The notes under the pieces: model-generated
Databases searched by the model: none
What the model was told of the DNA's origin: nothing
Seen by the model: only the letters and a program-made list of their open reading frames with translations
Shown here: piece after piece, positions 57,178 to 64,000 of the stretch
Position numbering within the stretch: the first letter of the stretch is position 1
Layout: every line of letters begins with the position of its first letter
Translations under genes and position numbers: made by a program
Source: Rhizobium sp. SL86
GTDB lineage: Bacteria > Pseudomonadota > Alphaproteobacteria > Rhizobiales > Rhizobiaceae
Length of the DNA stretch: 64,000 nt
Direction: 5' to 3'
Assembly: GCF_026672545.1 (NCBI RefSeq)
Contig: NZ_JAPPRJ010000001.1
Coordinates: 62,001 to 126,000 of the forward strand

Positions 57178-58044
57178 ATGAACTATCGGCACATCTACCA
57201 TGCCGGCAATTTCGCCGATGTCCTGAAACACGCCGTCCTCTGCCTGCTGATCCGCTACATGCAGAAGAAGGACAAGGCGTTCCGGGTTCTCGACACCCAT
57301 GCGGGCATCGGGCTCTACGACCTGTCCTCCGAGGAAGCGCAGAAGACCGGCGAGTGGCGCGATGGCATCGGGCGTCTTCTCACCGCCGAGCTCGACCCGC
57401 AATCGGCCGCCATTCTGGCGCCCTATCTCGACGTGGTCAGGGAGTTGAACCCGAAGGGCGAGATCACCCGTTATCCGGGCTCGCCAAAGCTCGCGCGCAT
57501 GCTGTTTCGCCCGCAGGACCGGCTGGCGGCGATGGAGCTGCATCCGGAGGATTATCTGAGGCTTGCCCGCCTGTTCGAGGGCGATTTCCAGGTGCGCGTC
57601 ACCGAACTTGACGGCTGGCTGTCGCTCGGCGCGCATCTGCCGCCGAAGGAAAAGCGCGGCATCGTGCTCGTCGATCCGCCCTTCGAGATCGAGGGGGAAT
57701 ATGAGCGGCTGGTGAAGGGGCTCGTCACCGCCTGGCGCCGTTTTCCGGGCGGCACCTACTGCCTGTGGTATCCGATCAAGAAGGGCGCGCCGATCAAGGA
57801 ATTCCACGAGGCGCTGCAGGACGCGGACATCCCGAAGATGCTGTGCACGGAGCTTTCCGTCAAAAGCGACCGGGATGCGACCGGCCTCTCGGGCTCCGGG
57901 CTCATCATCGTCAACCCGCCCTTTACGCTGAAGGACGAGCTGCACCGCCTGCTGCCGGTGCTGAAGGACGTGCTGGCGCAGGACCGGTTTGCCTCGACCC
58001 GTACCTTCTGGCTGCGCGGCGAAGTGGCCGGCAGCGATCTCTGA
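57178..58044 (+). CDS. rlmJ: 23S rRNA (adenine-2030-N6)-methyltransferase
   Basis: A 288-residue methyltransferase. The N-terminus MNYRHIYHAGNFADVLKHAVL is the RlmJ signature. The S-adenosylmethionine loop is RVLDTHAGIGLYDL (about residues 39-52) and the catalytic motif IV is VDPPFE (around residue 164). It methylates 23S rRNA at A2030 in E. coli numbering. The ATG at 57178 is chosen because MNYRH is the conserved start. Confidence 0.93.
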   Translation: MNYRHIYHAGNFADVLKHAVLCLLIRYMQKKDKAFRVLDTHAGIGLYDLSSEEAQKTGEWRDGIGRLLTAELDPQSAAILAPYLDVVRELNPKGEITRYPGSPKLARMLFRPQDRLAAMELHPEDYLRLARLFEGDFQVRVTELDGWLSLGAHLPPKEKRGIVLVDPPFEIEGEYERLVKGLVTAWRRFPGGTYCLWYPIKKGAPIKEFHEALQDADIPKMLCTELSVKSDRDATGLSGSGLIIVNPPFTLKDELHRLLPVLKDVLAQDRFASTRTFWLRGEVAGSDL

Positions 58045-58137
58045 ACGACCCGCCCGGTCGTCCCGACTGGAGCCCCCCGCTTGACCGGTTCAAGCACCTG
58101 CGCCATGGTCTCTTCCGATCTTGAGGAGACCCCTGTC

Positions 58138-58800
58138 ATGACCCTGCGTGCGCTTCGCGCCGGCCTTGCCCTGGCCTTGTTCGTCGCGTCCCTGATGCCG
58201 CAGGTCGCTTTCGCTCAGGACAAAACGCCCGGTCGGTTCGATTTCTACGTGCTCTCACTCTCCTGGTCGCCGACCTTCTGCGCCAGCAGCCGCGGCAAGG
58301 ACAGCCCCGACCAGTGCGGCACCGACAGGAAATACTCCTTCATTGTGCATGGCCTCTGGCCGCAGAACGACAAGGGGTATCCGGAATTCTGCACGACGAA
58401 GGAGCCGCGCCGCGTGCCGGACGCGCTCGGTCGGAGCTATTTCGACATCATGCCCTCCATGGGCCTGATCGGCCACCAGTGGCGCAAACACGGCAGTTGC
58501 TCCGGCCTGACCCAGGGCGAATACCTGGCCAAGACCCGCGAGGCTTTCGCTAAGATCACCCTGCCGCCGGGCTTTTCCAATGTCGCAGCCCCGCAGACGC
58601 TGTCCGCCGAGGCGATCGAACAGAGTTTTATGCGCGCCAATCCCGGCATGCCGCAGACGGCGATTGCCGTCAGTTGCGAAGGCAGCCGGCTGGAAGAGGT
58701 GCGAATCTGCCTGACGAAGGACCTTGGCTTCCGCCCCTGCGCCGAGGTGGACCGCAAGGGCTGCACGATCAACCGCGTGACGGTGCCGCCGCCGCGCTGA
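58138..58800 (+). CDS. Ribonuclease T2 family protein, secreted
   Basis: A 220-residue endoribonuclease with a Sec signal (MTLRALRAGLALALFVASLMPQVAFA, cleaved near AFA). The two catalytic motifs are intact: CAS I FIVHGLWPQ (His71) and CAS II GHQWRKHGSC (His113, Lys117, His118). Cysteines near 48, 60, 85, 121 and later allow disulfides, as in other RNase T2 proteins, so it probably works in the periplasm. GGAG lies about ten bases upstream of the start. Confidence 0.93.
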   Translation: MTLRALRAGLALALFVASLMPQVAFAQDKTPGRFDFYVLSLSWSPTFCASSRGKDSPDQCGTDRKYSFIVHGLWPQNDKGYPEFCTTKEPRRVPDALGRSYFDIMPSMGLIGHQWRKHGSCSGLTQGEYLAKTREAFAKITLPPGFSNVAAPQTLSAEAIEQSFMRANPGMPQTAIAVSCEGSRLEEVRICLTKDLGFRPCAEVDRKGCTINRVTVPPPR

Positions 58801-58827
58801 CCTTTTCGAGACCACAGGACATCTCCC

Positions 58828-59424
58828 ATGAAACTGCTCTACTCCCCCGCCTCGCCCTATTCCGCGAAGTGCCGCATGGCCGCCCGCCATCTCGGCATTA
58901 AGGTGGACGAGGTGAAGACCGACACCAATGCCGAACCGGCGGAACTCGTCGACAACAATCCGCTGGGCAAGATCCCGGTTTTGATCCGCGACGACGCGCC
59001 GCCGATTTATGACAGCGTGGCGATCATGCATTTCCTCGACCGGGAATCCGGCGGCAAGCTCTATCCGAAGAAAGATGAAAAGCGCACCGAGGCGGAAGTC
59101 ATGGAAGCGCTCTGCGACGGCATTACCGACTGCCTGCTCGCCATCATGTACGAGCGCCGTTTCCGCCCGGCGGAAATCGTCCACCAGCCGTGGATCGACA
59201 AACAGTGGTCGAAGGTCGTGCGCGGTCTCGATTATCTCGAGAACAACCTGCCGAAGACCGACAAGAAGCTGAACGGCGGCCATTTCGCACTTGCCGCACT
59301 GATCGGCTATCTCGACCTGCGCTTTGCCGGCCAGTGGGCCGACGGTCGCCCGAAGCTTGCCGCCTGGCCGGAGAAATTCTCCCGCCTTTTTCCCGAGTTT
59401 GAGGCGATGAAATCGAGCGCGTGA
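58828..59424 (+). CDS. Glutathione S-transferase family protein
   Basis: A 198-residue GST-like protein. The thioredoxin-fold half has LLYSPASPYSAKCRMAARHLG with a possible Ser catalytic residue at SPYS and a later NPLGKIPVLI segment (cis-Pro) typical of GSTs, followed by an all-helical C-terminal half. It starts 28 bases after the RNase T2 stop and may be co-transcribed. Substrate unknown. Confidence 0.88.
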   Translation: MKLLYSPASPYSAKCRMAARHLGIKVDEVKTDTNAEPAELVDNNPLGKIPVLIRDDAPPIYDSVAIMHFLDRESGGKLYPKKDEKRTEAEVMEALCDGITDCLLAIMYERRFRPAEIVHQPWIDKQWSKVVRGLDYLENNLPKTDKKLNGGHFALAALIGYLDLRFAGQWADGRPKLAAWPEKFSRLFPEFEAMKSSA

Positions 59425-59444
59425 TAGACTCGGCCTTGACGATT

Positions 59445-59462
59445 TGTGATTTTTAAATCACA
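59445..59462 (+). promoter_or_regulatory. 18-bp palindrome before the HigB/HigA-like pair
   Basis: TGTGATTT and AAATCACA form perfect 8-base arms with a 2-base spacer. It lies just upstream of the toxin gene, where HigA-type antitoxins bind their own promoter. A TACTAT element with a preceding TG (59470-59478) lies 8 bases further and may be the -10 box. Confidence 0.6.
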
Positions 59463-59471
59463 TTTTGGCTG

Positions 59472-59789
59472 ATACTATATCTGAAGCAGTCAGCCACGTT
59501 CGAGACGTGGATCCGCAAGCTCGAAGACGAGCGGGCAAAGGCAATCATTGCCGCCCGACTGCAACGGTTGGTGTCAGGGCTGGCAGGAGACGTTGCTCCT
59601 GTTGGTCACGGTATCAGTGAACTGCGTATTCACTATGGTCCCGGCTACAGGATCTATTTCAAGCAGCAGGGTGATGTTTACATCATCCTGCTTTGCGTCG
59701 GCGACAAGGGATCTCAGCAGCGCGACATTGAGACGGCGAAACGCATTGCCGCCGATTGGAGAACGCAAGATGACCGAACGGTTCAGTGA
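59472..59789 (+). CDS. RelE/HigB-like toxin (addiction module killer) without a normal start codon
   Basis: A frame of about 105 codons with the full shape of a RelE/ParE-type toxin: LKQSATFETWIRKLEDERAK, then LRIHYGPGYRIYFKQQGDVYIILLCVGDKGSQ (active-site Arg/Lys region) and a C-terminal helix IETAKRIAADW. Family members begin with Met two or three residues before LKQ, but here the codons are ATA-CTA-TAT-CTG; the first ATG/GTG/TTG in the frame is a TTG at 59568, which would remove a third of the protein. So the start has been lost, mutated (ATG to ATA), or is non-standard. Its end overlaps the antitoxin by 20 bases. Confidence 0.7.
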   Translation: MLYLKQSATFETWIRKLEDERAKAIIAARLQRLVSGLAGDVAPVGHGISELRIHYGPGYRIYFKQQGDVYIILLCVGDKGSQQRDIETAKRIAADWRTQDDRTVQ

Positions 59790-60060
59790 TTTCGATCCAG
59801 CCGATCTTTTAAAGACAGATGCAGCGATCGAAGTCTTTCTCGCCGACGCTTTCGAGAGCGGCAATTCCGCTCACATCGCCAATGCGATTGGTACGGTTGC
59901 GCGCGCGAAGGGCATGACGAAGATCTCGAAGGAGACGGGCCTTGCACGCGAACAACTTTACCGCTCGTTGAGCGAGACCGGCAACCCGACACTGGAGACG
60001 ACCCTTGCGGTGCTGAAATCACTGGGTTTTCAGCTGACTGCAAAACAGACTGCCGCCTGA
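59770..60060 (+). CDS. HigA-like antitoxin (addiction module antidote)
   Basis: A 96-residue DNA-binding protein of the putative addiction-module antidote family. The Xre-like helix-turn-helix is VARAKGMTKISKETGLAREQLYRSLSETGNPTLET (about 44-78). The gene order is toxin before antitoxin, the reverse of most type II pairs and typical of higBA. The start overlaps the toxin end by 20 bases, so antitoxin synthesis may depend on translation through the toxin frame. Confidence 0.88.
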   Translation: MTERFSDFDPADLLKTDAAIEVFLADAFESGNSAHIANAIGTVARAKGMTKISKETGLAREQLYRSLSETGNPTLETTLAVLKSLGFQLTAKQTAA

Positions 60061-60081
60061 CCGTCTCGTACCTCCCAAACA

Positions 60082-60116
60082 GAAAGGGCCGGAGGTTTCC
60101 CCCCGGCCCTTTCGTG
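60082..60116. terminator. Bidirectional terminator between higA and omp
   Basis: An 11-base stem GAAAGGGCCGG with CCGGCCCTTTC around a 10-base loop, lying between the convergent antitoxin and outer-membrane protein genes. Confidence 0.8.
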
Positions 60117-60132
60117 ATCCAGAATACGCGGA

Positions 60133-60771
60133 TCAGAACTTGACGCCGATACCGACCTTGACCGAGTGGTCGTCGAAACCGCGCGATACGTTGGTACCGC
60201 CGAGGTTGAAGTCCTTGTCCTGGTAATCGCTGTAGCGATATTCAACGCGGGCGGTGATGTTGTTGGTGACGAAGGTTTCGACACCAGCACCGACCGTGTA
60301 ACCGAGTGCGGTCTTGCTGTCCGAACCGGCAGCGCTGGACAGTTCCTGGTCAGCAATCGCCAGACCGGCCGTGCCGTACACCATGAAGGGGTTCAGGTCG
60401 TAACCGACGCGGCCACGGATAGAGCCGTTGAGCTTCTGCTCGCCGGTGATGCCGTTGGCAGTGCCCTTCTGGTCGTTGTAACCGAGGTCAGCTTCACCAC
60501 CGTAAACGATCTGGCCGCTCTGGAAGTTGTAACCGCCATAAACGCCACCGCCCCAACCGTCAGCGCTCGGCTTGGACGGGCCCTTGGTGACCTGGCCCCA
60601 GTCGTGGGAGCCGTAACCGCCGAGGTAGAAGCCGGACCAGTTGCCGACCGGAGCGGCCGTTTCAACGGCAGCCGGAGCTTCCGGGATCTGGGTGACGGCG
60701 TCTGCAGCCTGTGCCGAGACGGCGACGAGGGAAGCGGTCGAAACCAGCAGGCTCGCAATGAGAGTACGCAT
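60133..60771 (-). CDS. Outer-membrane beta-barrel protein (Omp25/Omp31 type)
   Basis: A 212-residue exported protein with a signal peptide ending near AQA. The mature part has alternating short beta strands rich in Gly, Tyr, Asn and aromatic residues (for example NWSGFYLGGYGSHDWG, IVYGGEADLGYNDQ) and ends in VKVGIGVKF with a C-terminal Phe, the mark of an outer-membrane barrel. The Omp25/Omp31 family of Brucella and rhizobia matches in style and length. The ATG at 60771 has AAGGAG upstream. The leading 360 bases hold its promoter region. Confidence 0.9.
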   Translation of the reverse strand: MRTLIASLLVSTASLVAVSAQAADAVTQIPEAPAAVETAAPVGNWSGFYLGGYGSHDWGQVTKGPSKPSADGWGGGVYGGYNFQSGQIVYGGEADLGYNDQKGTANGITGEQKLNGSIRGRVGYDLNPFMVYGTAGLAIADQELSSAAGSDSKTALGYTVGAGVETFVTNNITARVEYRYSDYQDKDFNLGGTNVSRGFDDHSVKVGIGVKF

Positions 60772-61137
60772 ACTTAATCTCCTTTCAATGCCGTGCGGGA
60801 GGTATTGTGCCAGACAACGTCGTCGGCCTTGTCTCCCTGCGCGTTGAGAGGAAATCTGGTGGGCAATTGAGGAATTGAAAGTACCGAATTGTGAATTGAT
60901 TGTGGCAGGCCGACGGCTAAATTTTGATGTTGCTTCGCGGCAACAGGATTTTTATTAACCTTACCAAATCGTATATTCTGTATATCTCCAGTAATATTAC
61001 TCAACATTCCGTGAAAACTCAATACTTCGCCGTGAACGAAGAAGATGACAGTCACCCAATCCACGGGCTTGATCAGACCGTAGAGGATGATCATGTAGTT
61101 GCCGGATGTTTATCCCCTTCAAAGGATTCAGAAAACC
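60772..61137. other. Divergent promoter region, omp / reductase
   Basis: About 365 bases without a gene, with an AT-rich core around 60900-61010. The AAGGAG for omp is at its left end. It must hold promoters for both divergent genes. I see no stem-loop or repeat that stands out and no short gene. Confidence 0.5.
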
Positions 61138-61899
61138 GTGTCTTTTCTCCCCACCGTACTGGTCACGGGCGGCGCGCGCCGCATGGGCCGCGCCATCACG
61201 GAAGATCTCGCACGTCATGGCTATGCCGTTGCCATCCACGCGGACCGCTCCATCGAAGAGGCGGAGGCACTGGCCGAGTCGCTGACGCGGGAAGGCTTCA
61301 CGGCCGCGGCCGTCAAAGCCGATCTTCTCGATCCGGAACAGGTGGGCGGCCTGGTGGCGCGGGCGGCAGAAAAGCTCGGCCCGGTGATCGGGCTGGTCAA
61401 CAATGCCTCGATCTTCGAAAAGGACACGGCGGAGGCCTTCCAGCCGGACATCTTCGACCGGCATTTCGGCATCCATGTCCGTGCACCGTCCATTCTCTCG
61501 GCGGCGCTCCTCAACCAGTTGCCGGAAAACCGCGAGGGGCTGATCGTCAACATCATCGACCAGCGCGTCTGGAAACTGACGCCACACTTCTATTCCTATA
61601 CGCTGTCGAAGGCAGCACTTTGGACGGCAACGCAGACGCTGGCGCAGGCCTATGCCCCGCGTGTGCGGGTCAATGCGATCGGCCCCGGCCCTTCCTTCAA
61701 GAGCGAACGGCAGGCGCAGGTGGATTTCGACCGGCAGGTGGCCGGCGTGCCCCTGAAACGCGGCCCCGCCCCTTGCGAATTCGGAGGTACGATCCGATTT
61801 CTTTTTGACACTCCATCCATCACGGGCCAAATGATTGCCCTGGATGGAGGCCAGCACCTGGCCTGGGAAACGCCGGATGTGGCGGAGATTATTGAATGA
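61138..61899 (+). CDS. Short-chain dehydrogenase, PTR1/FolM-like pteridine reductase type
   Basis: A 253-residue SDR enzyme. The cofactor loop TGGARRMG is at about residues 10-17 and NNAS near 88-91. The active-site strand reads [12 protein letters not shown], with Asp where typical SDRs have Ser, then YTLSK; the Asp/Tyr/Lys set is the PTR1 and FolM signature. These reduce pteridines such as dihydromonapterin. I place the start at the GTG at 61138 (AAGGA about 11 bases upstream); a TTG at 61099 is the longer choice. It overlaps uvrC by 4 bases (ATGA). Confidence 0.87.
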   Translation: MSFLPTVLVTGGARRMGRAITEDLARHGYAVAIHADRSIEEAEALAESLTREGFTAAAVKADLLDPEQVGGLVARAAEKLGPVIGLVNNASIFEKDTAEAFQPDIFDRHFGIHVRAPSILSAALLNQLPENREGLIVNIIDQRVWKLTPHFYSYTLSKAALWTATQTLAQAYAPRVRVNAIGPGPSFKSERQAQVDFDRQVAGVPLKRGPAPCEFGGTIRFLFDTPSITGQMIALDGGQHLAWETPDVAEIIE

Positions 61900-63944
61900 A
61901 TGGAACGAAACTGCCTGACGGCGGCGTTCTTTATGACGAATCGGACGACGATGACGACGACATCCTCCCGGTGGAGAGTGATGTCGCCCGCGCGGTTGCC
62001 GGTATCGAATGGAATCACGGGCTGACCAACGAGAACGGCCTGAAGGGCGCCGATCTCATCGCCGAATTCGTCAAACATCTGCCGAATGCGCCCGGCGTCT
62101 ACCGGATGTTCAACGAGGCGGGCGACGTGCTTTATGTCGGCAAGGCCCGCAGCCTGAAAAAACGCGTCTCGAACTATGCCCAGGGCCGCGTCCACTCCAA
62201 CCGCCTGTCGAAGATGGTGCGCGAGACGGCGCAGATGGAATTCGTCACGACGCGGACGGAAACCGAGGCGCTGCTGCTCGAAGCCAATCTCATCAAGCGG
62301 CTGCGCCCGCGCTTCAACGTTCTGCTGCGCGACGACAAGAGCTTTCCTTATATCATGGTGACGGGCGATCATCGCGCGCCGGCCATCTACAAACATCGCG
62401 GCGCCCGCGCCCGCAAGGGCGACTATTTCGGCCCCTTTGCCTCTGCCGGCGCCGTTGGACGCACGATCAACTCGCTGCAGCGCGCCTTTTTGTTGCGCAC
62501 CTGCACCGACAGCGTGTTCGAGGCGCGCACGCGGCCCTGCCTGCTCTACCAGATCAAACGCTGTTCCGGGCCCTGCACGCACGAGATTTCCGATGCGGAT
62601 TATGCAGGGCTGGTCAACGAAGCGAAGGATTTCCTGTCCGGCCGCAGCCAGAACGTCAAGGAATCGATCGCAAGACAGATGGCGGAAGCCTCCGAAGATC
62701 TCGATTTCGAGCGCGCCGCCGTCTATCGCGACCGCCTGTCCGCCCTCTCTCATGTGCAGAGCCACCAGGGCATCAATCCGGCCGGCGTCGAGGAAGCGGA
62801 TGTGTTCGCCATCCATCACGAGGGCGGGCTGACCTGTATCCAGGTCTTCTTTTTCCGTGCCGGGCAGAACTGGGGCAATCAGGCCTATTTCCCGAAGGCC
62901 GATCCGCAGTTGACGGGTTCGGAAGTGCTGAATGCCTTCCTGGCGCAGTTTTATGACGACAAGCCGGTGCCGCGGCAGATCCTCTTGTCGGAAACCGTCG
63001 AGGAACAGGAGCTGTTGGCCCAGGCGCTCTCCGAAAAGGCCGGGCACAAGGTGGCGATCCAGGTGCCGCAGCGCGGCGAAAAACGCGATCTGGTCGACCA
63101 TGTTCTCGCCAATGCCCGTGAGGCGCATGGCCGCAAGCTGGCCGAGACCGCCTCACAGGAACGGCTGCTGAAGGGTTTTGCCGAGACTTTTGGCCTCGCT
63201 TATGTGCCGCGCCGCATCGAGATCTACGACAATTCGCACATCATGGGCACCAATGCCGTGGGCGGCATGGTGGTGGCGGGGCCGGAAGGTTTCGTGAAGG
63301 GCCAGTATCGCAAGTTCAACATCAAATCGACCGACATCACCCCCGGCGACGACTTTGGCATGATGCGGGAGGTGATGACCCGCCGTTTCTCGCGCCTGCT
63401 GAAGGAAGAAGGCCTGCCGGACCGTGCGGCTCAGGCCAATCCCGAGGCAAGTCCGGAGGATGCCGCCGATCAGGCCTTCCCCGCCTGGCCGGACGTCATC
63501 CTGATCGATGGAGGCCAGGGGCAGATGACGGCGGTGCGCGCCATTCTCGACGAACTCGGCATCCGCGATGTGGTGACCGCCATCGGTGTTGCCAAGGGCG
63601 TTGACCGCGATGCGGGGCGCGAGCGGTTCTTTGCCGATGGCCGCAGCGATTTCTCGCTGCCGCCGCGCGACCCCGTGCTCTATTTTATCCAGCGCCTGCG
63701 TGACGAGGCGCACCGTTTTGCCATCGGCTCGCACCGGGCACGACGCAAGAAGGAAATGGTGAAAAACCCGCTCGACGAGATTTCGGGAATCGGTCCCAGC
63801 CGCAAGCGGGCGCTGCTGCAGCATTTCGGCACCGCCAAGGCGGTGTCGCGCGCCGGCATCTCCGATCTGATGGCGGTGGAGGGCATTTCGGAAGCCGTCG
63901 CCAAACAGATCTACAATCATTTTCACGAAAGCCGGGCCGGATGA
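61896..63944 (+). CDS. uvrC: Excinuclease ABC subunit C
   Basis: The dual-incision nuclease of nucleotide excision repair. The 682-residue protein has an acidic N-terminal extension of about 60 residues ([13 protein letters not shown]), then the GIY-YIG domain [21 protein letters not shown] (Tyr69, Tyr80, Arg85), a UVR region near [20 protein letters not shown] (about residues 247-266), an RNase H-like half with [19 protein letters not shown] and [11 protein letters not shown], and a C-terminal HhH2 ([22 protein letters not shown]). The extension is a feature of alphaproteobacterial UvrC. Coupled to the upstream reductase by overlap. Confidence 0.96.
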   Translation: MNGTKLPDGGVLYDESDDDDDDILPVESDVARAVAGIEWNHGLTNENGLKGADLIAEFVKHLPNAPGVYRMFNEAGDVLYVGKARSLKKRVSNYAQGRVHSNRLSKMVRETAQMEFVTTRTETEALLLEANLIKRLRPRFNVLLRDDKSFPYIMVTGDHRAPAIYKHRGARARKGDYFGPFASAGAVGRTINSLQRAFLLRTCTDSVFEARTRPCLLYQIKRCSGPCTHEISDADYAGLVNEAKDFLSGRSQNVKESIARQMAEASEDLDFERAAVYRDRLSALSHVQSHQGINPAGVEEADVFAIHHEGGLTCIQVFFFRAGQNWGNQAYFPKADPQLTGSEVLNAFLAQFYDDKPVPRQILLSETVEEQELLAQALSEKAGHKVAIQVPQRGEKRDLVDHVLANAREAHGRKLAETASQERLLKGFAETFGLAYVPRRIEIYDNSHIMGTNAVGGMVVAGPEGFVKGQYRKFNIKSTDITPGDDFGMMREVMTRRFSRLLKEEGLPDRAAQANPEASPEDAADQAFPAWPDVILIDGGQGQMTAVRAILDELGIRDVVTAIGVAKGVDRDAGRERFFADGRSDFSLPPRDPVLYFIQRLRDEAHRFAIGSHRARRKKEMVKNPLDEISGIGPSRKRALLQHFGTAKAVSRAGISDLMAVEGISEAVAKQIYNHFHESRAG

Positions 63945-64000
63945 TCACAGCTCCAGACAAATTCGGTCACAATTGGAGTTGACGCTTCGACCTCGACACA

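Noticed and set aside
63945..64000. A gene after uvrC
   Set aside because: Only 56 bases remain and no start with a ribosome site is visible.

Overview
The window is a stretch of GC-rich chromosome from an alphaproteobacterium of the Rhizobiales, most likely family Rhizobiaceae (Rhizobium/Agrobacterium group). This rests on gene order and gene type: the nrdR-ribD-ribE-ribH-nusB cluster, purM/purN beside perM-hdaA-ppk-ppx, a membrane-bound K+-independent pyrophosphatase, an LdtR/L,D-transpeptidase pair, a BigR-type sulfur operon, a metal-type variant HemB, and a palindromic repeat of the kind seen across rhizobial genomes. I could not place it to species. I saw no rRNA, tRNA, CRISPR array, prophage or insertion-sequence transposase.

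Layout. 1-3.1 kb (minus): a lipid and respiration block, Cbp3-like chaperone, DUF177 protein, plsX and fabH (cut by the window edge), with bamE divergent. 3.9-6.1 kb: hppA. 6.3-12.8 kb (minus): a frameshifted MFS gene, nusB, ribH, ribE, ribD, nrdR and glyA, with one GNAT gene on the plus strand. 12.9-18.5 kb (minus): a large MscS-type channel, a Nudix hydrolase, an L,D-transpeptidase and its probable MarR regulator LdtR. 18.7-22.3 kb: DUF6163, hemB, an AT-rich orphan gene, an RDD protein and the arginyl/leucyl-transferase. 22.3-25.2 kb: an AbrB/Doc toxin-antitoxin pair and parC. 25.4-31 kb: a secreted protein, a SulP transporter with a possible structured leader, and a P450/acyltransferase pair. 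31-35.7 kb: a chemoreceptor, aspS and an ICMT-like methyltransferase. 36-42 kb: a TetR regulator divergent from two membrane-protein genes, an MFS transporter, a Tat-exported multicopper oxidase and an MBL-fold hydrolase. 42-53 kb: rnd, a DUF2891 gene, a membrane nucleotide cyclase, ppx, ppk, hdaA, perM, purM and purN. 53-57 kb (minus): the bigR sulfur operon, nudK and a molybdopterin oxidoreductase. 57-64 kb: rlmJ, RNase T2, a GST, a HigB/HigA-like pair, an outer-membrane beta-barrel protein, a PTR1/FolM-like reductase and uvrC.

Much of the window is core metabolism: riboflavin, heme, purine, one-carbon and phospholipid synthesis, polyphosphate turnover, and replication control. Translational coupling by 4-nt ATGA/GTGA overlaps is frequent (perM-hdaA, purM-purN, bigR-yeeE-yeeE, nudK with the oxidoreductase, rnd-DUF2891, SDR-uvrC, antitoxin-doc). 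The accessory signals are small and sit in gaps between core genes: two toxin-antitoxin cassettes, an AT-rich orphan, and a repeat pair inserted in frame in ribD. I did not find a clearly new multi-gene system. The most rewarding leads are the repeat-derived peptide inside RibD, the AT-rich orphan after hemB, the HigB-like toxin with no normal start codon, the hairpin-rich leader upstream of the SulP gene, and the single-base frameshift in the MFS gene.
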